7,938 bases of DNA, taken from the NCBI GenBank assembly GCA_946482365.1, contig CAMLQY010000052.1:1-7938 (forward strand), given 5' to 3'. Of the stretch, positions 1-5,718 are shown one piece after another. The stretch comes from an uncultured Actinomycetes bacterium (GTDB lineage: Bacteria > Actinomycetota > Thermoleophilia > Solirubrobacterales > 70-9). The position numbers were made by a program, and so were the translations under genes. Position 1 is the first letter of the stretch, and each line of letters starts with the position of its first letter. The notes below the pieces were generated by a model. The model was not told the DNA's origin, did no database searches, and worked only from the letters and a program-made list of their open reading frames with translations.

Positions 1-126
1 CGCTCCTTCATCAATGCCCACATGCCGCCGCAAGGGAGGTCATCCGATGACAGTTGACGCGCCCGACGTCCGCGGGTCCGGTCGGCCTGTGCCCCGCGGG
101 GCGGCCGCTGTCCGCTAGTGCGCCCG
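1..126. other. Non-murE sequence at the left edge
   Basis: This stretch shows no MurE similarity in any minus-strand frame, although murE should continue here. On the plus strand a good Shine-Dalgarno match, AGGGAGGT at 33-40, lies 6 nt before ATG 47-49, which opens a 23-codon frame ending at TAG 116-118. In another frame a reading frame entering from the left edge ends at TGA 48-50, giving an ATGA overlap with that ATG; a second left-edge frame ends at TGA 55-57. This resembles the end of a plus-strand transcription unit. A perfect 12-bp palindrome (GCCCCGCGGGGC) lies at 91-102. No product can be named, and the short frame may be a chance ORF. Confidence 0.4.
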
Positions 127-1054
127 CCCCGCCGCTGGGCCGATACGCCACCGCTGGGTTGACGTATCGGCCCATCGGCGGGGTTTTCACGGTGAACCGG
201 GCGCCGGCGGCGTCGAAGGAGACGTCGCGGGCGGTGAAGTCGGCTTCGGCGCCCGCGGCGGAGAAGGTGACGCACTCGAGCTCCCCGGCCAGGCGGCGGC
301 CGTAGGGGTCGTCGACGTTGACGATCGACGTCCCGGGGCCCATCTCGAACAGCCGCCGCTTCGATTCGAAGTACTCCTCCATCGTCCCGTGGAAGTCGAG
401 GTGGTCCTGGGTGAGGTTGGTGAAGAGGGCGACCTCGAAGTGGATCGAGTCGGCCCGGTGCAGGGCGAGCGCGTGCGAGGAGACCTCCATCGCGCAGGCG
501 CGGTCCCCCGCCTCGAGCATCCGCCGGAAGGTCGCCTGCAGGTCGATCGCCTCGGGGGTCGTCCGCTCGACCTCCTCCACCACCCCGCCGACCATCTGCC
601 TCACGGTCCCCAGCAGCCCGCACTGAACCCCGGCGGCCTCCAGCACCTCCCGAATCAAGAACGCGGTCGTCGTCTTCCCATTGGTCCCCGTAACCCCCAC
701 GATCCGCAACTCCCCCGTCGGGTCGCCGAAGAACCGAGCCGCCAGCGGCGCCATAGCCGCCCGTGCATCGGGAACCACCACCTGCGCCACATCTACCTCA
801 AGCTCTTTCTCAACAACGAGACCGGCCGCCCCCGCCTGAACGGCCGCTACAGCGAACTCGTGCCCGTCGGCCCTCTCACCCGGCACGCAGAAGAAGAGCG
901 TCCCGGGTTCCACTTTTCGGCTGTCATAAGCAAGATCCCCCACCTCGACGGCGGGATCGCCAACGACCCGGCCCCCAACAGCTCCCTCGACGAGCTCACC
1001 CAATCTCACGCCGCGAAGTCTAGGAAGGCCGCCGGGCACCCCTCCCCAAAACAC
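11..1054 (-). CDS. murE: MurE, UDP-MurNAc-tripeptide synthetase, truncated at the 3' end
   Basis: MurE adds the third peptide residue (usually meso-diaminopimelate) to UDP-MurNAc-L-Ala-D-Glu with ATP in the cytoplasm. Visible are the Mur N-terminal domain (about residues 16-105), the ATP-binding GTNGKTT (123-129), TTPEA (165-169), EVSSHAL (190-196), the FTNLTQDHLDFHG segment (211-223) and SKRRLF with the lysine usually carbamylated (K232). Similarity stops near residue 290. The remaining 57 codons are unlike MurE, and the rest of the central domain plus the C-terminal ligase domain with its amino-acid-specificity motif (DNPR in DAP-adding enzymes) are missing; the family is about 480-500 residues. 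The open frame begins at GTG 1054, inside a hairpin; GTG 1009 (VRLGEL) gives a more typical N-terminus but lacks a clear ribosome site. It follows ftsI as in standard dcw clusters. Identity is sure; whether the truncation is biological or an assembly effect is not. Confidence 0.9.
   Translation of the reverse strand: MFWGGVPGGLPRLRGVRLGELVEGAVGGRVVGDPAVEVGDLAYDSRKVEPGTLFFCVPGERADGHEFAVAAVQAGAAGLVVEKELEVDVAQVVVPDARAAMAPLAARFFGDPTGELRIVGVTGTNGKTTTAFLIREVLEAAGVQCGLLGTVRQMVGGVVEEVERTTPEAIDLQATFRRMLEAGDRACAMEVSSHALALHRADSIHFEVALFTNLTQDHLDFHGTMEEYFESKRRLFEMGPGTSIVNVDDPYGRRLAGELECVTFSAAGAEADFTARDVSFDAAGARFTVKTPPMGRYVNPAVAYRPSGGAGALADSGRPAGHRPTGPADVGRVNCHRMTSLAAACGH
127..187 (+). terminator. 21-bp inverted repeat with T-run, possible intrinsic terminator
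   Basis: Arms 127-147 and 163-183 are complementary over 21 bp with one mismatch (C135 against T175), including an uninterrupted 12-bp inner stem ending GGGCCGATACG/CGTATCGGCCC. The loop is 15 nt (148-162). TTTT follows directly at 184-187 on the plus strand only, so it has the form of an intrinsic terminator for plus-strand transcription coming from the left edge. It begins exactly where MurE similarity ends, so it could instead be the end of an inserted element. CCGCTGGG occurs twice, at 132-139 and 151-158. Confidence 0.55.
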
Positions 1055-1099
1055 TCCAGCGAGGCTCCCGCCGAGCGTTTTGGGGAGGGGTGCCCGGCG
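1030..1099. repeat. Near-perfect 23-bp inverted repeat between ftsI and murE
   Basis: Arms 1030-1052 and 1077-1099 are exact reverse complements over 23 bp (core CACCCCTCCCCAAAAC against GTTTTGGGGAGGGGTG). After one mismatch (A1053/C1076) the stem extends three more base pairs, leaving a 16-nt loop at 1057-1072. No T-run follows on either strand, so it is not a typical intrinsic terminator. On the minus-strand mRNA the loop contains GGGAG (1069-1065) and the 3' arm contains the upstream candidate GTG start of murE (1054-1052). It may be a REP/MITE-like palindrome, an mRNA processing or stability element, or a translational control hairpin. Confidence 0.8.
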
Positions 1100-1108
1100 C
1101 CCCCACCC

Positions 1109-2761
1109 CTATTCAGGCGCAACCCCGAGATAAGGCAAAGCAAACGCCGCGATCCTGCCGAAAGCCGGCGCCGCAACCGACCCGCCGTAGATGTCCCCCT
1201 GCGGCTGGTCGACGACGACCCCGACCAGCAGCTGCGGGTCCCGCGCCGGGGCGAAGCCGATGAAGGAGGCGACGTATTTGGTCTCGGAGTAGGTCCCGTT
1301 TTCGGCCACCTCGGCGGTTCCGGTCTTGCCCGCAAGCGTGTAGCCGGGCACGCTGACCGCGGAGGCGGTCCCTCCCGCTTCCAGGACGCCCTCGAGCATT
1401 TCGCGCACCTGCGCCGCGACGTCGGGGCCGAACACCCGCTGCCCGCGCGGCTCCTCCACCGGCTCCCCGCCGACCTCCTCGATCAGCTGGGGCCGCCGCA
1501 GGACGCCGCCGTTGGCGAGCGCCTGGTAGCCGGCCATCATCTGCATCGGCGTCACCGAGATCCCCTGCCCGAGCGGCAGGTTGCCCATCGTCGAGCCCGA
1601 GTATTCCTCCAGCGCCGGCACGATCCCCTGCTCCTCGGCGGGGAAGCCGACTTCGGTCGGGCGCCCGAACCCGAGGCGCTTGATCCAGCGGCTGAATTTC
1701 TCGCTGCCCAGCTGCAACCCGATCGTCACCGCCCCGACGTTGGAGGAGTGGGCGAGGATCTGGGCGACGCTGAGGGTTTCCGTCCCGCGCGGGTGCGACT
1801 CCTCGATCACGCGGTCGGCGACCTGGATCGTCGGCGGCAGGGTGAACGACGAAGCCGGCGTGACCAGCTTGTCCTCGAGCGCGGCCGCGACCGTGAACGC
1901 CTTGAAGGTCGATCCCGGCTCGTAGGTGAACCCGGTCGCCCGGTTGAGCAGGTCTTCGGGGTCGGCGCTCGAGAGGTCGGTCGGGTCGACCGGCGGCCAG
2001 TTGGCCATCGCCAGGACCTCCGAGCTGCGGGGGTCCATCACGATCGCCGTCGCCCCCTTGGGCGCGTACGCTTCGCCCACTTCGGCCAGCGCCCGCTCGG
2101 CGCTTTCCTGGATCGCCGGGTCGAGCGTCAGCTGGATGTCTTCGCCGTCCTCGGCTTCGTCGACGGTTTCCAGCCGGATCGTGTCGCCCTTGGCGTCGGT
2201 GACTATCTGCCGTTCCCCGTCGTCGCCGTGCAGCACCGAGTCCTCGCCGTCCTCCAGCCCGGTGAGCCCCTCGTTTTCGGACCCGACCGCGCCGATCACC
2301 TGAGCCGCCATCTCCCCCTGGGGGTAGGTCCGCCTGCTGTCCGGGTCCTGGCCGATCCCGGCCAGGCCGAGGCGCTCGATCCGCTGCGCCGTCGGCAGGT
2401 CGACCTTGTGGGCCAGCGCGGCGTAGCTCGCTTCGGCGGTCAGCTCGGCCAGCACCTCGCTCTCCGGCAGGTCGAGGATCGGCGCGAGCTCCTCCGCCGC
2501 CAGAGCCGGCTTCGTCACTTCGGCCGGGATGGCGAAGATCGTGGCGGCGTCTTCGGAGGTGGCGAGCTCGTTGCCGTGGCGGTCGAGCACGCTCCCGCGC
2601 AGGCTCGGCAGCAGGATCGACTGGGTCTGCTGGCTGACCGCCTCCGAGGCGAGCTGCGCCCCCTGCACGCCTTGCAGCCAAAAGGCGCGTACCACGACGA
2701 CGAGGAAACAGAGGAGGAAGGCGGCGAAGAGGAGGCCGATCCTTCGCTCGATCACCCGCAC
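1109..2761 (-). CDS. ftsI: FtsI-type class B penicillin-binding protein (septal transpeptidase)
   Basis: This membrane-anchored transpeptidase cross-links septal peptidoglycan with FtsW and the FtsQ/L/B complex. The 550-residue protein has a short basic N-terminus, one membrane helix (about 8-28), the PBP-dimer domain starting with RGSVLDRHG (55-63), and a transpeptidase domain with the three active-site motifs: STFK (284-287, nucleophile S284), SSN (339-341) and KTGT (479-482). No PASTA domains follow, so this is FtsI-like rather than the PASTA-bearing Pbp2x/SpoVD type. The chosen start is GTG 2761, 12 nt after the ftsL-like stop, with GAGGA at 2775-2771 overlapping that stop and a 9-nt spacer, suggesting translational coupling. 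An in-frame GTG two codons on is an alternative. Length and motifs are complete; the ordered neighbours support septal FtsI over an elongation PBP2. Confidence 0.95.
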   Translation of the reverse strand: MRVIERRIGLLFAAFLLCFLVVVVRAFWLQGVQGAQLASEAVSQQTQSILLPSLRGSVLDRHGNELATSEDAATIFAIPAEVTKPALAAEELAPILDLPESEVLAELTAEASYAALAHKVDLPTAQRIERLGLAGIGQDPDSRRTYPQGEMAAQVIGAVGSENEGLTGLEDGEDSVLHGDDGERQIVTDAKGDTIRLETVDEAEDGEDIQLTLDPAIQESAERALAEVGEAYAPKGATAIVMDPRSSEVLAMANWPPVDPTDLSSADPEDLLNRATGFTYEPGSTFKAFTVAAALEDKLVTPASSFTLPPTIQVADRVIEESHPRGTETLSVAQILAHSSNVGAVTIGLQLGSEKFSRWIKRLGFGRPTEVGFPAEEQGIVPALEEYSGSTMGNLPLGQGISVTPMQMMAGYQALANGGVLRRPQLIEEVGGEPVEEPRGQRVFGPDVAAQVREMLEGVLEAGGTASAVSVPGYTLAGKTGTAEVAENGTYSETKYVASFIGFAPARDPQLLVGVVVDQPQGDIYGGSVAAPAFGRIAAFALPYLGVAPE

Positions 2762-2773
2762 GGCCGGGGTTCC

Positions 2774-3226
2774 TCAGTAACCCGTGCCGGCCGCGGCGAG
2801 TCGCTGGGCGGCGACGGAAGCGTCCTGCGGGCTTGCCTCCACGTATCCGATCCCGTCCGAGCTGGCCACCGTCAGCCCCAGCGCCGCGGCGTCGTGGCGG
2901 ACCCGCGCCGCGCCGGACAGCTGCGCGACACGGGTGCCGAGGATCGAGTTCTCCTGGTCGAGCGCCTGGATGTTCTGGTCGACGTGGCCGGCTGTCGCGG
3001 CGAGGCTGAGCGTGATCACGTTGAGGGCGACGATCCCGGCCAGCAGCAGCCCGAGCACGCCGATCCAGGCACGGCCGCGCGTCATCCGCACCATCAGGCT
3101 GGAGTCGGGCAGCTGCCGCACGGCGGTCGCCGTGCCGACGGCGATCGGGATCAGCTGGGCGCCGGGACGGCGGGCCGGCGCCCGCCGAGGCGGTGTCGCC
3201 GTTCGCGCCGGCGCGGCGACGGCCAT
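2774..3226 (-). CDS. ftsL: FtsL-like cell division protein (small bitopic membrane protein)
   Basis: The 150-residue product has a long Arg/Ala/Pro-rich cytoplasmic N-terminus (1-53), one membrane helix (about 54-77), then a heptad-like segment (about 81-104, starting HVDQNIQALDQEN) and an ARVRHDAAALGL stretch like that after the coiled coil of FtsL/DivIC proteins. FtsL is known to pair with FtsB/DivIC and FtsQ and to regulate the FtsWI synthase. Identification rests mainly on topology and on position between rsmH and ftsI, since FtsL sequences diverge strongly. The start ATG 3226-3224 shares its A with the rsmH stop (TGATG), and AGGAG lies 4 nt upstream (3235-3231), so it is probably coupled to rsmH. 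The same frame stays open upstream to 3751, but that part is a shadow of rsmH. Confidence 0.82.
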   Translation of the reverse strand: MAVAAPARTATPPRRAPARRPGAQLIPIAVGTATAVRQLPDSSLMVRMTRGRAWIGVLGLLLAGIVALNVITLSLAATAGHVDQNIQALDQENSILGTRVAQLSGAARVRHDAAALGLTVASSDGIGYVEASPQDASVAAQRLAAAGTGY

Positions 3227-4239
3227 CAGGCTCCTGCCTCGACCGGCTCGGCGACCTTGACCGCGGCGCGCAGGTGGGCGGACTTCGAGCGGGGGTTGGC
3301 GGCAACCTCGTCGGGGCCGGGAGCGGTGGCGCGGCGCGTCAGCAGCTCGGCTTCGGGCTCGCGGCCGCAGACGCAGACGGGCAGCTCGGGCGGGCAGACG
3401 CAGCCGCGCGCGCGCTCCGCAATGAAGCGCTTCACCCGCCGGTCCTCGAGGGAGTGGAAGGAGATCGCGGCGAGGCGGCCCCCGACCGGCAGCATCTCCC
3501 AGGCAGTGGGCAGGGCGTCCTCGAGCGAGTCGAGCTCGCCGTTGACGGCGATCCGGATCGCCTGGAAGGTCCGCTTGGCCGGGTGCCCGCCGCCGAAGCG
3601 GGCCGACGCGGGCATCCCCGCTTTGATCGCGTCGACGAGCTCGGAGGTGGTGGCGAGCGGCCGGCGACGGGCGATCTCGCGGGCGATCCCGCCCGCGTAA
3701 CGCTCCTCGCCGAAGCGGCGCAGCACCTGGGCCAGGCGCGCCTCGGGCCACTCGTTGACGATGTCGGCGGCGCTCAGCTGCTGGCGGGTGTCCATGCGCA
3801 TGTCGAGCGGCGCGTCGTAGGAATAGGAGAAGCCTCGCTCCCAGGCGTCGACCTGCATCGAGGACATCCCCAGATCCATGTAGACCATGTCTGGGTGGAT
3901 GCCTTCGCCGCGAAGGGTGCGAAGCCCTGCCGCGAAGTCGGCGCCGAGGAAACGGGTCGCGCAGGGCGCCTCGGCGGCGAACGCCTCGAAGCGGGCCTCC
4001 GCGGCGGGGTCGCGGTCGATGCAGACGAGCGTCCCGCTCGGGCCGAGCGCCCTGGCGACGTGGCGGGCGTGGCCGCCGCCGCCGAAGGTGCAGTCGACGG
4101 CGACCTCGCCCGGCTCGGGGGCGAGCAGGGCGACCATCTCGGGGGCGAGGACGGGCTTGTGCTCGGTCGGCATATAGAGAAGGGTTGCGCGGTCTACCTG
4201 TGGAGTCCGGGTCGGGGCTGAGTGCGCACGGGCCGCCAT
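3226..4239 (-). CDS. rsmH: RsmH (MraW), 16S rRNA (cytosine-1402-N4)-methyltransferase
   Basis: RsmH uses S-adenosylmethionine to N4-methylate C1402 of 16S rRNA in the ribosomal P-site region. The 337-residue protein shows the SAM-binding DCTFGGGGHA (49-58), the family motif HPAKRTFQAIRIAVN (219-233), ISFHSLEDR (259-267) and a small cysteine cluster (C280, C282, C289, C291) of the CxCPP...CVCG form common in the family. The start ATG 4239 lies 1 nt after the mraZ stop, with GGAG at 4255-4252 (12-nt spacer). It gives a 22-residue extension before MPTEHKPVL; ATG 4173 would match the usual N-terminus but has no ribosome site. It overlaps the next gene by one base. The family assignment is firm; only the start is open. 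Confidence 0.95.
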   Translation of the reverse strand: MAARAHSAPTRTPQVDRATLLYMPTEHKPVLAPEMVALLAPEPGEVAVDCTFGGGGHARHVARALGPSGTLVCIDRDPAAEARFEAFAAEAPCATRFLGADFAAGLRTLRGEGIHPDMVYMDLGMSSMQVDAWERGFSYSYDAPLDMRMDTRQQLSAADIVNEWPEARLAQVLRRFGEERYAGGIAREIARRRPLATTSELVDAIKAGMPASARFGGGHPAKRTFQAIRIAVNGELDSLEDALPTAWEMLPVGGRLAAISFHSLEDRRVKRFIAERARGCVCPPELPVCVCGREPEAELLTRRATAPGPDEVAANPRSKSAHLRAAVKVAEPVEAGA

Positions 4240-4240
4240 C

Positions 4241-4684
4241 TCACTCAGACGCTCCGTTCGAGGCCAGGCCCTCGGCGATCTCCGGCGCGGAGGAGTCGAG
4301 CTCGGCCTCCTGCTTCGCCCAGTCCTCGGCGTTCCAGATCTCCAGGTACTCCCCCGCCCCGATCACGACGCAGGGGCCGGAGAGGCCGGCATGCTCGATC
4401 AGCGGCTTGGGCACGCGGATGCGCCCGGCGGAGTCGAGCTTCTCGTCGAAGGAGCCGCCGTGAAAGCGGCGCCGCAGCTGGCGCGCGTCGCGCCCGAAGG
4501 GGCTGTGGGGCGAGAGGAAGCGGTCGGAGAGCTGCTCGAACTCCTCGGTCGTGTGCACCCAGACACAGGGATCGAAGCCCTTGGAGAGAACGACTCCATC
4601 GGCAAGGGCCGCCCGGAACCTGGAGGGAACGGTGAGCCGGTCCTTGGAGTCGAGACTGTGCTCGTAGAGGCCCCGAAATGCCAA
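4241..4684 (-). CDS. mraZ: MraZ, AbrB-type regulator of the dcw cluster
   Basis: MraZ is a DNA-binding protein that forms rings and controls its own dcw operon promoter. The 147-residue protein contains the two SpoVT-AbrB repeats of the family: one from about residue 5, with the LDSKDRLTVPSRFR signature, and one from about 77, with LDSAGRIRVPKPLIEHAGL. The start codon is TTG 4684-4682, preceded by AAAGGA at 4697-4692 with a 7-nt spacer; there is no suitable ATG. It is the first gene of the cluster, and two tandem MraZ-box-like repeats lie about 120 nt upstream, consistent with autoregulation. Length and order (mraZ then rsmH) are typical. Confidence 0.95.
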   Translation of the reverse strand: MAFRGLYEHSLDSKDRLTVPSRFRAALADGVVLSKGFDPCVWVHTTEEFEQLSDRFLSPHSPFGRDARQLRRRFHGGSFDEKLDSAGRIRVPKPLIEHAGLSGPCVVIGAGEYLEIWNAEDWAKQEAELDSSAPEIAEGLASNGASE

Positions 4685-4691
4685 CGCCGGT

Positions 4692-4697
4692 TCCTTT
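4692..4697 (-). promoter_or_regulatory. Ribosome binding site deciding the TTG start of mraZ
   Basis: On the minus strand AAAGGA lies 7 nt before TTG 4684-4682. The TTG opens directly into the conserved MraZ N-terminus (residues AFRGLYEHSLD), so the site fixes a non-ATG start for the operon's first gene. Confidence 0.7.
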
Positions 4698-4733
4698 CAG
4701 TGCGAGCTGTGCGTGGAGTGCTGGAAGAGAGTT

Positions 4734-4778
4734 AGGACCGGAGTGATGAGGTGGGAGGAGCCTCACCACCCCGGTCCT
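4734..4778 (-). promoter_or_regulatory. Leader hairpin upstream of mraZ
   Basis: Arms 4734-4751 and 4761-4778 form an 18-bp stem with a 9-nt loop. Read as minus-strand RNA, 16 pairs are Watson-Crick and the other two are G-U wobbles; on the plus strand those two positions would be A-C mismatches, so the structure favours the mraZ transcript. It would lie just downstream of the predicted mraZ transcription start and about 50 nt before the TTG. No U-run follows, so it is not a simple terminator. The loop reads CUCCUCCCA, which includes an anti-Shine-Dalgarno-like CCUCC. It could be an attenuator, an RNA-stability element or a DNA operator. Confidence 0.55.
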
Positions 4779-4798
4779 TGGGCTTCAACTCGTCGGGC

Positions 4799-4827
4799 AC
4801 AGTACCCCACTTTCCCCCACTTTGCAA
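4799..4827 (-). promoter_or_regulatory. Candidate mraZ operon promoter
   Basis: On the minus strand a -35-like TTGCAA (4827-4822) is separated by exactly 17 bp from a -10-like TACTGT (4804-4799). The matches to the sigma-70 consensus are moderate (4/6 and 3/6). The whole spacer is made of the MraZ-box repeats, so MraZ binding would occlude RNA polymerase. The predicted start near 4792 would give a leader of about 108 nt. Confidence 0.4.
4804..4823 (-). promoter_or_regulatory. Tandem MraZ boxes
   Basis: On the minus strand AAAGTGGGGG (4823-4814) is followed immediately by AAAGTGGGGT (4813-4804), two direct repeats at a 10-bp period. Known MraZ targets are short direct repeats of TGGG or GTG type at about one helical turn upstream of mraZ, so the motif, spacing and place all fit an autoregulatory operator. 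That MraZ binds here is inferred. Confidence 0.65.
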
Positions 4828-5718
4828 CACGACCCCATCCTGCAAGCCCATTTGCATCCCCTCACGCATAGGCTCGGGGGTGCCTTGAGCGCCCCCGACG
4901 ACGCCAACGACCTGCGCGGCTTCCACTTCAGGCGGCTGCTGGGCCGGCCGCTGACATGGATCCTCATCTCGGCCTCCGTCCTGGCGGCGGGGATCGCCGC
5001 CGCGATCTACCTCGGCGCGGCGATCGGCGCCGGGGCCGCCGTCGCGGCGCTGCTGATCTCGCTGCTGGTCGTCTTCGCGATCGCCGACCGGCACTCCGAA
5101 GCCGCCTTCTTCGCGGTCTACGCCGAGGAGCGCGGCATGGCCCTGTCCGGTCGCAGCGAAGTGGAATCGGTGACGCCGCTTCTCTGCCGGGGCAGCGACC
5201 GCTACACCGAGCACAGCTTCACCGGCCCGCTCGCCGAGGACGTCGACGGCCTGCTCGCCCTCTACACCTACGAGGAAACGACCAGCACAGGCAAAGGCGA
5301 GCAGACCAGCTACTACCCCTACACGATCGGCCTGGTCGAGGTGCCCGAGTGCGCCGCCCAGGTCCCCGAGCTCCTCTGCCGGCGAAAGTTCGGCCTCCGG
5401 CTCTTCGAGGGCCTCGAGGACGCCTTCCGCAAATCGAGGCGGCGGGTCGAGCTGGAGAGCGAGGCTCTCGACGAGAGCTACGAGATCTTCTCCCTCGAGG
5501 AGCAGGACCAGGTCTGGCTGCGGCGGCTCTTCTCCCCCACCTTCGTCGTCTGGCTCGGCGAGGAAGCGCCACGGAAGTTCGCCTTCGAGCTCGTCGGCGG
5601 CATGCTCTGCTGCTACGTCAACGGCCACAAGAAGTCCGCCGCCGAGCTCGACGCCGTCCGCGCCGCCACGGCCACCGTCGCCCGGCGCCTGCGCGAGGAG
5701 TCCCTGGAGACCGCTTAG
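4822..5718 (+). CDS. Uncharacterised two-helix membrane protein, DUF3137-like
   Basis: The product is up to 298 residues. A short N-terminus with an LRGFHFRRLLGRPL stretch (31-44) is followed by two closely spaced hydrophobic segments (about 45-66 and 67-88) and a soluble domain. That domain contains YEETTSTGKGEQTSYYPYTI (150-169), then LESEALDESYEIF (211-223) and WLRRLFSPTFVVWL (232-245). The arrangement of an LES..(N/D)..(F/Y).I(F/Y) segment followed by a hydrophobic 'TPxF' stretch resembles DUF3137-type proteins of unknown function; this is recognition by eye. The start is unsure: TTG 4822 lies inside the mraZ promoter and has no ribosome site, TTG 4852 likewise has none, and TTG 4885 has a GGGGG stretch 4 nt upstream. 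No ATG occurs before the helices. It is divergent from mraZ and overlaps the convergent tadC stop by 4 nt. Neither neighbour suggests a job. Confidence 0.75.
   Translation: MQHDPILQAHLHPLTHRLGGALSAPDDANDLRGFHFRRLLGRPLTWILISASVLAAGIAAAIYLGAAIGAGAAVAALLISLLVVFAIADRHSEAAFFAVYAEERGMALSGRSEVESVTPLLCRGSDRYTEHSFTGPLAEDVDGLLALYTYEETTSTGKGEQTSYYPYTIGLVEVPECAAQVPELLCRRKFGLRLFEGLEDAFRKSRRRVELESEALDESYEIFSLEEQDQVWLRRLFSPTFVVWLGEEAPRKFAFELVGGMLCCYVNGHKKSAAELDAVRAATATVARRLREESLETA

Noticed and set aside
101..108. GCGGCCGC (NotI-type octamer) as a sign of a cloning junction
   Set aside because: An 8-bp GC-only palindrome is expected now and then at this base composition and there is no vector-like sequence beside it.
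1..187. Frameshift as the cause of the murE truncation
   Set aside because: I read the other two minus-strand frames from 187 leftwards; one stops after about 23 codons and the other gives no MurE-like GRFN/ALAA segment, so continuation in a shifted frame is not supported.
1113..3305. 730-codon open frame on the minus strand
   Set aside because: It is an alternate frame of ftsI and ftsL with an Arg/Pro/Gly/Ala-rich translation; the ftsI frame carries all three penicillin-binding motifs.
389..3700. 1103-codon open frame on the plus strand
   Set aside because: It runs antisense across murE, ftsI, the ftsL-like gene and rsmH, is Arg/Pro/His-rich with no domain, and is explained by high GC at third positions of the real genes.
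3227..3751. Extended 325-residue version of the FtsL-like protein
   Set aside because: The extra part lies entirely inside rsmH in another frame; ATG 3226 has AGGAG upstream and gives the usual size for a short bitopic division protein.
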